A DNA stretch of 27,121 nucleotides. It comes from CAYOHP01 sp964403795 [NCBI: uncultured bacterium]. GTDB lineage: Bacteria; Muiribacteriota; UBA6191; CAZXTJ01. The stretch lies in the NCBI GenBank assembly GCA_964403795.1, contig CAYOHP010000092.1:1-27121 (forward strand), in the 5' to 3' direction. The notes beneath the pieces were generated by a model. The model did no database searches. It saw only the letters and a program-made list of their open reading frames with translations, and was not told where the DNA came from. Each line of letters begins with the position of its first letter. The first letter of the stretch is position 1. Shown here piece by piece: positions 15,967 through 22,826 of this stretch. The position numbers and the translations under genes are program-made.

Positions 15967-18096
15967 ATGGAAGCCCTGTCCCGCCGCTGGTCCCCGGGGC
16001 CGATTCCCCGATCGTCCTTCCGGCTGCCATGGCTGGCGGTCGGACTCTGCCTGGCCGCCGGCGCGCTGGCGGGGGACGATCCTACGGAACGCATGGAGAG
16101 CGCCTTCCGGGCCTCCGAGGAAGCCAAGGCGAGCCGGGACGGCCGGGCCTACCTGACCTCGCTGCTCGAGTTCGAGGTGGCGGCGCGGGCGGTGGGGCGG
16201 AGCTTCCTGGCCGGCCGGGCGACGGCCCGGGCGCTGGCCCTGGTGCGATCGGAGACACGAGTGGATCCCGACCTGGGAGCCAGGGTGCGCCTGGCGGCGG
16301 CCCGCACCGCCCGCCAGGAACGCAAGCCGGAGGAGGAAGCGTCCCTGCTCGAGGAGGCGCTGGCGACGGCCCGGGGACGACCGGAGCTGGCCGGATTCGA
16401 GGCCGAGGCCCTGCTGGGTCTGGCCCGGCTCGACCGTGACGCCGGGAGTCCGAAGGCAGAGGCGCGCTACCGGGAGGCCCTCGGCCGCGTCGACGGGATG
16501 CCCTGGGCGCTGCGCACCGAGGCTTGGCGGGAACTCGGATTGCTCCTCTCGGTCGCCGGTCGCGCCGGGGAGGCCGCCGACGCCTACCAGCAAGCTCTCG
16601 ACGCTCTCGGTCCTTCCGGGGCCCGCGACCTCGTGGCCCGGCTCGAGCTGTCCCGGGGCAGGGCCATGGTGGCCGCCGGGCGGCCCGGCGACGCCCTGGC
16701 GGCGTTCGGGCGCGGACTGGCTGCAGCGGAGGGCAGGAGCGGCTCCGACCCGGGGGTGGCGGATCCCGAGCTCGGCCCCAGCCTCCTGGCCGGCGCGGTC
16801 CAGGCGGCCCAGGCCGCCGGGAGACGGGACGAGGTACTGCGGCACGGAGCGTCCTACCTGGCGGCCCTGGTCGCCCGGCCCGGGCTCCTCGCCATCACCG
16901 GGAAGGCTCCCGTCGTGCTCTACGCGTTGGCCCGTTCGGAGGCGGGCGAACACGAGGTCGGCGAGGAGGCGATGACCGCGCTCCTCGGGATGGCCGGGAA
17001 GCTCTGGGGAGCCAAGTACCCGGGGAGGGCGCTGGACCTGAGGACCCGGGCGCTCTGCCGGGTGCGGGGTGGGCGCGCCGCCGAGGCCGTGGCCGACCTG
17101 GTCGAGGCGGAGCGGATCCTGGGTCCGGAAGCGGGCCTCCGGGTCGAGGACCTCCCGATCCAAGCCAGCATCCTGAGACTCCGCGGCGAGGCCGAGCGCG
17201 ACCGGGGCGAGGCGGCGGAGGCGCGTCGCTGCATCGAGCGTGCGGCGGCTCTCAGCGAGCGGCTGGCGGGACGCGGCTCGGTCGAACACCTCGGGGACCT
17301 GCGCCGGGTGATCGACCTGGTGGTGGCGGGGGAGGACTACCAGGAGGCGGTCGGTCTCGAGACCGAGGCGCTGGCGGCCGCCCGGGCCTGCCTCGGCGCC
17401 GAGCACGCCGAGACCGCCGCCGGGCTCGAACGCTTGGGGTCCTGGCTGGGATTGGCCGGGAACCCCGAGGAGGCGGAGGCGGCCCTCGGGGAGGCCTCCG
17501 GGATCCTGGCCCGGCTGCCCGATCCGGATCCGGCCCGAGAGCTCTCGCTCTTGCGGGCCCGGGCCGAGTTCTCGCTCCGGTCCGGCCGGCGGGAGGAGGC
17601 GCGCGGCTTCGCGGCCCGGGCCGGCGACCTGGCGCGATCGAGCCGCCTGGACCGGACCATGCTCGGGGGCCTGGTACTCCTGACCGCGTCCCGGGTGCGG
17701 AAGGCGGAAGCCAAGCTCGCCGAGGCCGAGACGGCCGCCAAGCGAGCGCTCGCGATCCTCCAGGGCCTAGCCGTGCCCCCTCGGGTCGAGATCGCGGCGG
17801 TGGCCCTGGAACTCGCGGAGATCTGGTCGCGCCTCAAGCGCTACCGGGACGCGGAACCGCACGCGGTGCTGGCCCATGGCTCGGCCCGGGCGACCCGGGG
17901 AGCGCCGGCCACCTTGCTGGCGGCGACCGCCGAGCGTCTGGCCGAGGTCTCGGAAGGCCTGGGTCGGGTCGAGGAGGCGCGGCGCCACCTGGCCGAGGCC
18001 GGCGAGTGGGCGGCGCGGGCCCGGCCGTCCGACCCCGAGCGGAGTGCCCGGATCCGGGAGGCCGCGGCGCGCCTCGCCGCCGGTCCCGGGCGATAG
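15967..18096 (+). CDS. Secreted or anchored TPR-repeat protein
   Basis: About 709 residues. From the ATG at 15967 the N-terminus has a basic region (ALSRRWSPGPIPRSSFR) followed by a hydrophobic core (LPWLAVGLCLAAGALAG), a signal peptide or anchor; an in-frame ATG at 15946 is an alternative, and neither has a strong ribosome site. The rest is almost entirely helical, Ala/Arg/Glu/Leu-rich, with degenerate tetratricopeptide units such as LELSRGRAMVAAGRPGDALA and ERLGSWLGLAGNPEEAEAAL, and others near the C-terminus (ERLAEVSEGLGRVEEARRHL). No catalytic domain is seen. It probably acts as a protein-binding scaffold in the periplasm or at the envelope. It is divergent from the PhyH gene, and nothing ties it firmly to the lipid genes. 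Confidence 0.85.
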   Translation: MEALSRRWSPGPIPRSSFRLPWLAVGLCLAAGALAGDDPTERMESAFRASEEAKASRDGRAYLTSLLEFEVAARAVGRSFLAGRATARALALVRSETRVDPDLGARVRLAAARTARQERKPEEEASLLEEALATARGRPELAGFEAEALLGLARLDRDAGSPKAEARYREALGRVDGMPWALRTEAWRELGLLLSVAGRAGEAADAYQQALDALGPSGARDLVARLELSRGRAMVAAGRPGDALAAFGRGLAAAEGRSGSDPGVADPELGPSLLAGAVQAAQAAGRRDEVLRHGASYLAALVARPGLLAITGKAPVVLYALARSEAGEHEVGEEAMTALLGMAGKLWGAKYPGRALDLRTRALCRVRGGRAAEAVADLVEAERILGPEAGLRVEDLPIQASILRLRGEAERDRGEAAEARRCIERAAALSERLAGRGSVEHLGDLRRVIDLVVAGEDYQEAVGLETEALAAARACLGAEHAETAAGLERLGSWLGLAGNPEEAEAALGEASGILARLPDPDPARELSLLRARAEFSLRSGRREEARGFAARAGDLARSSRLDRTMLGGLVLLTASRVRKAEAKLAEAETAAKRALAILQGLAVPPRVEIAAVALELAEIWSRLKRYRDAEPHAVLAHGSARATRGAPATLLAATAERLAEVSEGLGRVEEARRHLAEAGEWAARARPSDPERSARIREAAARLAAGPGR

Positions 18097-18145
18097 TCCC
18101 GGCCTTCCCCCGGACCGCTTGGCACGGGCTTGGCTCCCGACCGGA

Positions 18146-18991
18146 CTACCGCAGCGAACGGAGCGCCGCCGCCACCGCGTCGGCCAGGGCCGCGTAGCCG
18201 GTGGCGCTCGGGTGCAGGCGGTCCGAGGTCCATCCGGGACGGGCCGCATCGGGGCTGGCCGGATCCGAGAAGAGCGCGAAGGCATCGACCACCCGGGCCA
18301 CCTTGCCGGCGCTGCCCTGGGCGCGGATCCAGTCGCCGACCTGGCGGACCGCCTGTCCCCGCTCCGGGGTCCAGGAGGAGTAACCCTGGTAGGGCATCAC
18401 CGTGAGCGCGACCACCTTCACGCCGCGGGCCTGGGCGGCCTCGTACATGGCGGCGAGGTCGGCCCCCACCTGGGTCGGCTCGGCGATGTTGTTGACGCCT
18501 CCCAGGATCACCAGGACCTGGTGGCCGGCCCCGAGCGGAGTCTCGAAGTCGGAGCGCATCTGGCGGGTGTTCTTGCCGACGTAGGCGTAGGCCCTGGGCG
18601 AGTTCACGAAGGTGGTTCCCGGGCATCGTTGCCGGAGCGCGGCCGGCCAGCCGGCGGCGGCGGTGATCGAGTCGCCGACCAGTCCGACGCTGGCCGGGCA
18701 TTCGCCGGAGGCGCCGGTAGGGGTCGGGGTCGGGAGGTCGGTGGGATGGATGCCTTGCTGGGGCGCCGCGGGTGCGGGGCCGAAAGTGGAGGAGGGCGAG
18801 GGGGAGAAGGACTGGGGCGGGAAGGAGGCCGGCGGGTAGGACTGGGGTGGGGTTCCGGGGGACGGCGTGGCCGGCGTGGAGGCGAACGCCCCGGGCATCA
18901 GGCCTCCGAGGTTCAGGGACTGGCAACCGGTCATGCCGGTGGCCAGGAGTGCGACCAGGGCGCGGGGAGCCAGGGTGCGGGGGAGGGGCAC
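18146..18991 (-). CDS. SGNH/GDSL-hydrolase lipoprotein
   Basis: 281-residue predicted lipoprotein: basic start, hydrophobic run and lipobox ending at Cys23 (ATGMTGC). A Pro/Ser/Thr-rich spacer (about 30-98) leads to an SGNH hydrolase domain: VGLVGDSIT with Ser108, LGGVNNI (Asn in block III), and SDRLHP with Asp257 and His260. This is a complete catalytic set for an esterase, acetyl-hydrolase or lipase acting at the envelope; a deacylase or deacetylase of glycans or lipids is equally possible. The start is a GTG with no clear ribosome site. It converges on the TPR gene, with about 50 bp between stops and no obvious terminator there. Confidence 0.85.
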   Translation of the reverse strand: MPLPRTLAPRALVALLATGMTGCQSLNLGGLMPGAFASTPATPSPGTPPQSYPPASFPPQSFSPSPSSTFGPAPAAPQQGIHPTDLPTPTPTGASGECPASVGLVGDSITAAAGWPAALRQRCPGTTFVNSPRAYAYVGKNTRQMRSDFETPLGAGHQVLVILGGVNNIAEPTQVGADLAAMYEAAQARGVKVVALTVMPYQGYSSWTPERGQAVRQVGDWIRAQGSAGKVARVVDAFALFSDPASPDAARPGWTSDRLHPSATGYAALADAVAAALRSLR

Positions 18992-19170
18992 GGTCCGGGA
19001 TGATCAAGGGTCGTGCCAGCTCCGGGGCGGCGACGATCCGCTCAGGGAGCGGGGTCGTGGCCCAGGGGTCGTCTCCCGAGTCTCGCGGCTGAGATGGTCC
19101 CGGGGTCGGCGGTCGGGACGGCAGGCGCAACGATGAGACGGACGGCTCCGGCGGTGCGCTGCGAGGATGC
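18992..19170. other. Divergent intergenic region
   Basis: Roughly 180 bp between the SGNH lipoprotein gene and gloB. No further gene, repeat or strong promoter for the lipoprotein gene is seen; the gloB -10 candidate lies directly after it. Confidence 0.5.
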
Positions 19171-19176
19171 TAGGGT
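19171..19176 (+). promoter_or_regulatory. TAGGGT -10 box for a possibly leaderless gloB mRNA
   Basis: TAGGGT preceded by TGC (extended -10 character) is followed by exactly 6 nt and then the gloB ATG. There is no Shine-Dalgarno between them. Confidence 0.4.
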
Positions 19177-19182
19177 CGCGGC

Positions 19183-19944
19183 ATGGCGCTGGTCGTCGAA
19201 CGCATCCCCACCCTGAGGGACAACTACACCTACCTGGTGAGCTGCCGCGACACCCGGGAGGCCGTGGTGATCGACGCTCCCGAGGTCGAACCGGTGCTGG
19301 CCCGGATCGAGGCCACGGGGGTCCGGGTGGTGCGGATCCTCTCCACCCATCACCACCCCGACCACGCCGCCGCCAACCCCGCGTTGGCGGACCGGCTGGG
19401 GGTTGCGGTGGTCGGCTTCGTCGGCGACGCGGCTCGACTGCCGGGCTTCACCTCGGGAGTCTCCGACGGGGACGAGGTCGAGGTCGGCATGCATCGTCTC
19501 CGGGTCCTCCACGTTCCCGGTCACACCACCGGCCACGTCGCCTACTTCGGGTCCGAGCCCGCCATGGTCTTCTGCGGTGACACCCTGTTCGGGGCCGGGT
19601 GCGGACGCCTCTTCGAGGGCACGCCCGAGCAGATGTACCGGAGCCTGGTGGAGCGGCTCGCCGCGCTCCCCGAGGAGACCCTCGTCTACTGCGGTCACGA
19701 ATACACCGAGGCGAACCTCCGGTTCGCGGCCGCGGCCTTGCCGGGGGATCCTGAAGTCGCGGCCCGGGCGGAGCGGGTGCGGGCGATCCGGGCCCGGGCC
19801 TCCCCCGACTGGCATGCAGCGATCCCCGAGGAGATGACGATCCCGTCCACGATCGGCGAGGAGCGGCGGACCAATCCCTTCCTCCGGGCTCGCGACGCGG
19901 CCGGTTTCGCTCGCCTGCGGACGTGGAAGGACGGGTTCCGGTAG
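19183..19944 (+). CDS. gloB: Hydroxyacylglutathione hydrolase (glyoxalase II)
   Basis: 253-residue cytoplasmic metallo-beta-lactamase-fold enzyme that hydrolyses S-lactoylglutathione to lactate and glutathione, second step of methylglyoxal detoxification. All metal ligands are present: THHHPDH (His56, His58, Asp60, His61), His114 in VPGHTTGH, bridging Asp133 in CGDTLFGAGCGR, and His172 in CGHEYT. The C-terminal substrate-binding end TNPFLRA is also that of true GloB, and the length is normal. The ATG at 19183 starts the fold directly (RIPTLRDNYTYLV). It stands alone, divergent from the lipoprotein gene and convergent with the membrane operon 11 bp away. Confidence 0.95.
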   Translation: MALVVERIPTLRDNYTYLVSCRDTREAVVIDAPEVEPVLARIEATGVRVVRILSTHHHPDHAAANPALADRLGVAVVGFVGDAARLPGFTSGVSDGDEVEVGMHRLRVLHVPGHTTGHVAYFGSEPAMVFCGDTLFGAGCGRLFEGTPEQMYRSLVERLAALPEETLVYCGHEYTEANLRFAAAALPGDPEVAARAERVRAIRARASPDWHAAIPEEMTIPSTIGEERRTNPFLRARDAAGFARLRTWKDGFR

Positions 19945-19955
19945 GCCACCGGCGT

Positions 19956-20294
19956 TCACAGCCACCCGGCAGCGGCCAGGCCGACTCCGGCCGCCAGCGA
20001 GGCGGCGTTGGCGAGGAGCGCGGCGGCCAGGCATGGGCCCCGGTGACCCAGGACCGTCGCCAAGAGCGAGCCCTCGACCAGCACTACCACGAATTCGGCT
20101 GCCACCAAGGCCCCGGGACCCCGCGGGGAGGAGAGCACCCAGACCGAGAAGAGCGGATGGGTGGCGAGGTTCACGGCCAGGCCGAGTCGGAGTGCGTCCC
20201 TGGGAGCGACCCCGATCCGACGGAGGGCCATGGCATAGGCGGGGATCTCGATCGCCAGGGTCCAGGCGAAGGCGAGGGCGAAGGCGCGGATCAC
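19956..20294 (-). CDS. Small integral membrane protein, unknown
   Basis: 112-residue hydrophobic protein with about three to four membrane segments (starting FALAFAWTLAIEIPAYAMAL, then a segment near LFSVWVLSS, one near VAAEFVVVLVEGSLLATVLG, and a C-terminal one). I do not recognise a family. The GTG start at 20294 overlaps the stop of the upstream gene in a GTGA junction, which decides the start and indicates coupled translation. It is the third gene of an overlapping operon with two other membrane proteins, so it is probably a subunit or partner of the 293-residue protein. Confidence 0.7.
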   Translation of the reverse strand: MIRAFALAFAWTLAIEIPAYAMALRRIGVAPRDALRLGLAVNLATHPLFSVWVLSSPRGPGALVAAEFVVVLVEGSLLATVLGHRGPCLAAALLANAASLAAGVGLAAAGWL

Positions 20295-21172
20295 GGCAGA
20301 CGCTCCGGGCGAGGGTGGGGGCCCGCGAACAACCAGGCCCATTCGAGCCAGGCGTGGAAGCCCGCTAGCCCCAGGTAGAGGGCACGGACCTGCGCCGGAT
20401 CCCAGGTCAAGGCCAGGCACGGCACCGCCAAGGTGGCGAGCAGACCCAGGCCGAGGACGAGGAACGGCGCACCTCCGATCCGGACGGGAGCCGAACTCGG
20501 CACCATGATCAGCCAGATGACGTAATGGACCAGCTGGCCATAGACGAAGGCCAGGCCGAGGCGTCCGATCCACAGGGACGGCAGGCCGGGGGCCAGCGGG
20601 CTCACCAGGGCGAGGCCGTCCGGGCTCGCCAGCAGGGGACCGGTGGCGGAGTCCAGGAACCCGGAGAGGATCAGGCCGAGGCCTCCCAGGTAGGTGACGA
20701 GGGCGATCCCGGTCCCGCTCGGGGTGGCGGGCCCCAGACGGGTCCAGATCCAGACCGCGGTCAGGTTGTGGAGGTGGGCGAGGAGCGCCACCAGGACCAC
20801 CGGCCAGGCCGTCGCCAGGCCCGCGGCCGCGGCCAGGGTGGCGACCGCCAGCGGGCCGGGACGACGGGCGCCGTGGCGGTCGCCCAGCGACAGGCCGATC
20901 GCCAGGATCCCGAGGGCGAGCTCGAGGCGGGGAGAGAACGGCATGTCGAGGGCACCGGCCAGGCGATGGAGGACCATGGCCGCGAGGCAGGCCCAGGTCG
21001 ACCGGGGCAGCAGGCCAGAGGGCCCTCCCAGGTAGCGGAGATCCGCCATCACATGGGGGACTCCCAGGAGGATCGGGCTCCAGACCATGGCTGCCAGGGG
21101 CGCGGCCGCGGCCATCGCCAGGCAGGCGACCACGCCCGCCAGGAAGCCGAGGTCGCGACCGGGGTGCGTCAA
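20291..21172 (-). CDS. Polytopic membrane protein with intramembrane histidines, unknown
   Basis: 293-residue protein with about eight hydrophobic segments. The TTG start at 21172 overlaps the upstream stop by 4 bp (TTGA), matching the junction with the next gene; a later internal ATG near residue 20 is a fallback. Histidines and acids fall in or beside membrane segments: GVPHVMADLRYL (His40, Asp44), His69, LLAHLHNLTAVW (His133, His135), GQLVHYVIWL (His216) and GFHAWLEWAW (His273). This resembles a buried metal or haem site, loosely like Brp/Blh-type carotene oxygenases, but I cannot assign it to that family. No function is claimed. Confidence 0.75.
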   Translation of the reverse strand: MTHPGRDLGFLAGVVACLAMAAAAPLAAMVWSPILLGVPHVMADLRYLGGPSGLLPRSTWACLAAMVLHRLAGALDMPFSPRLELALGILAIGLSLGDRHGARRPGPLAVATLAAAAGLATAWPVVLVALLAHLHNLTAVWIWTRLGPATPSGTGIALVTYLGGLGLILSGFLDSATGPLLASPDGLALVSPLAPGLPSLWIGRLGLAFVYGQLVHYVIWLIMVPSSAPVRIGGAPFLVLGLGLLATLAVPCLALTWDPAQVRALYLGLAGFHAWLEWAWLFAGPHPRPERLP

Positions 21173-21408
21173 CGAGCCGGGGTGGAGGGGGGCGTCGGTG
21201 CCGGCTTCCGCAGCAGCAGCGCGGCGGCCACCGCGATCGCCACCACCACCCCGATCACGAGGGCGCCGGTGCCGGGACCCTGGGTCTCGGGCGGCGGGGT
21301 CGCCGGCTCCTCGCCCGGGCGGCGCGGCGGGATGTCGGCGCGGAGCAACGCCGGGGCGGTCGCGGCGAGGACGGTCGCCATGGATGCGAGGCGAAGGGAA
21401 GGCTGCAA
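21169..21408 (-). CDS. Small secreted, single-span protein, unknown
   Basis: 79 residues. The TTG start at 21408 is decided by an excellent ribosome site, GGAGGT (21414-21419 on the minus strand), 5 nt upstream. An N-terminal signal peptide (MQPSLRLASMATVLAATAPA) is followed by a Pro/Glu-rich linker, one membrane span (GALVIGVVVAIAVAAALLL, about residues 48-66) and a short Lys/Pro-rich tail. It is the first gene of the overlapping three-gene membrane operon. The layout (short exported linker, one span, basic cytoplasmic tail) suggests an accessory subunit. No homologue is recalled. Confidence 0.72.
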   Translation of the reverse strand: MQPSLRLASMATVLAATAPALLRADIPPRRPGEEPATPPPETQGPGTGALVIGVVVAIAVAAALLLRKPAPTPPSTPAR

Positions 21409-21413
21409 ACGAC

Positions 21414-21419
21414 ACCTCC
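21414..21419 (-). promoter_or_regulatory. Ribosome binding site fixing the TTG start
   Basis: GGAGGT on the minus strand, 5 nt before the TTG at 21408. It is the strongest Shine-Dalgarno on the minus strand of the window and supports the non-ATG start of the 79-residue protein. Confidence 0.7.
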
Positions 21420-21467
21420 GGATCGCCTCCAGGATAGACGCCGCGAGGGATCGCCGCGACCAGCGGC

Positions 21468-21473
21468 TACGCT
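21468..21473 (+). promoter_or_regulatory. TACGCT -10 box for a possibly leaderless mRNA
   Basis: TACGCT is followed by exactly 6 nt and then the ATG of the Nramp-related gene, the same spacing as at gloB. No Shine-Dalgarno lies between. No -35 box is evident. Confidence 0.35.
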
Positions 21474-21479
21474 GCCTCG

Positions 21480-22709
21480 ATGCCGCCGCGCCTTCGCATG
21501 TTGCTGCCGGGACTGCTGGTTGCCGCCACCGGGGTCGGGGCCGGCGACCTGGTGACGGCCAGCCTGGCCGGGGCCCACGCCGGGCCCGCGGTCCTGTGGG
21601 CGGTCTTCCTGGGCGCGACCATGAAGTGGGTGCTCAACGTCGAGCTGGCGCGCTGGCAGCTCGCCACCGGCACCACCCTGCTCGAAGGCTGGGTCCGCTG
21701 CCTGGGTGGCGCCTTCCGCTGGCTGTTCCTCGCCTACCTCGTGGTCTGGTCGGTGGCGGTGGGGAGCGCCCTGGCCAGCGCCTGCGGGGTCGCAGGCCAT
21801 GCCCTGCTGCCCCTGGACGCCGATCCGGCCAGGTCGAAGGCGATCTGGGGCATCGGCCACTCGCTGGCCGGCCTCGCCCTGGTGCTGGGGGGAGGCTTCT
21901 CCCTCTTCGAGACCGCCATGGCGGCCTGCACCGCGGTCATGTTCGTCACCGTGTTGGTCACGGCTTGCGGGATGGCGCCTCCGGTACCCGTGCTGCTGGC
22001 CGGCAGCCTGGTCCCGAGCTTCCCGACCGGGTCGCTCGCCTGGGTGGTGGCCCTGCTCGGGGGGGTCGGTGGCACCCTGACCATCCTCTCCTACGGCTAC
22101 TGGATCCGGGAGGAAGGCCGGGAGGGCGCAACCGGTCTGGCGGACTGCCGGCTCGACCTCGGGGTCGCCTATGCGATGACCGCGCTCTTCTCGGCCTCCA
22201 TGGTGGCGATCGGGAGCCGCATGCCGGCCCTGGTTGGGGGCAAGGGGGCGGCCCTGGCCGCCACCCTGGCGGCAGGCCTGGAGCCGGTCCTCGGGGCTCC
22301 CGCCCGGTGGGCCTTCCTCCTCGGGTTCTGGGCCGCGGTGTTCTCCAGCCTGCTCGGGGTGTGGCAGGGCGTGCCCTACCTGTTCGCCGACTTCGTGGCC
22401 CTCTGGCGCGGAGAGCAGGCCGACCCCCCCCGCTTGAGGGCTTCGTTCGCCTACCGGGCCTACCTCGTCGGCCTGGCACTGGCGCCGGCCGCCTTCCTCA
22501 TGCATCCCCTCCAGCAGGTGCAGATGGCGTATGCCCTGCTGGGTGCCTGGTTCATGCCGGTCCTGGCCGCCACCCTGCTCTGGATGAACTCGCGCTCCGA
22601 CCTGGTCGGGGAGGAACACCGGAGCGGTCCCGCCACCCGGCTGGCGCTCGCCGGCGTGCTGGTCTTCTTCGCCTGGGCGGGCTGGGCCGGGATGGCCGGA
22701 TCCGGCTGA
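21480..22709 (+). CDS. Nramp-related membrane transporter with altered metal-site motifs
   Basis: 409-residue inner-membrane protein with about eleven hydrophobic segments and the overall look of the Nramp (MntH) family of the APC fold. The N-terminus LPGLLVAATGVGAGDLVTAS aligns with the first Nramp helix, but GAGD stands where the metal-binding DPGN normally is. In helix 6 the usual MPH region reads TILSYGYWIREEG. Two of the main Mn/Fe ligand motifs are thus missing, so it may carry another ion or act differently. The ATG at 21480 has no Shine-Dalgarno; an internal ATG at 21498 is also possible. It is divergent from the three-gene membrane operon. Confidence 0.8.
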   Translation: MPPRLRMLLPGLLVAATGVGAGDLVTASLAGAHAGPAVLWAVFLGATMKWVLNVELARWQLATGTTLLEGWVRCLGGAFRWLFLAYLVVWSVAVGSALASACGVAGHALLPLDADPARSKAIWGIGHSLAGLALVLGGGFSLFETAMAACTAVMFVTVLVTACGMAPPVPVLLAGSLVPSFPTGSLAWVVALLGGVGGTLTILSYGYWIREEGREGATGLADCRLDLGVAYAMTALFSASMVAIGSRMPALVGGKGAALAATLAAGLEPVLGAPARWAFLLGFWAAVFSSLLGVWQGVPYLFADFVALWRGEQADPPRLRASFAYRAYLVGLALAPAAFLMHPLQQVQMAYALLGAWFMPVLAATLLWMNSRSDLVGEEHRSGPATRLALAGVLVFFAWAGWAGMAGSG

Positions 22710-22762
22710 CGCCGCTGGGCGGCGACCGCCGTATGGACCCCCGGTTCCGCGGCGCGGGGCGG

Positions 22763-22795
22763 TACTCTCCCGAGCGAGGACCGGAGGTCCCGGTC
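22763..22795 (+). promoter_or_regulatory. Putative ppdK promoter and leader hairpins
   Basis: TACTCT (22763-22768) is a possible -10 for ppdK. The leader then carries two overlapping, mutually exclusive stems: GGACC/GGTCC (22778-22782 with 22786-22790) and GACCGG/CCGGTC (22779-22784 with 22790-22795). In such GC-rich DNA this may be chance. The ribosome site GAGGAGGA follows further down, just before the GTG. Confidence 0.25.
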
Positions 22796-22826
22796 GCCCG
22801 TTACCGCCACTCCCGAGGAGGACGAC

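Noticed and set aside
20291-21172. Assignment of the His-rich membrane protein to Brp/Blh carotene oxygenases
   Set aside because: The PH...D motif is suggestive, but the spacing of the other histidines does not match well enough from memory, and no carotenoid genes are nearby.
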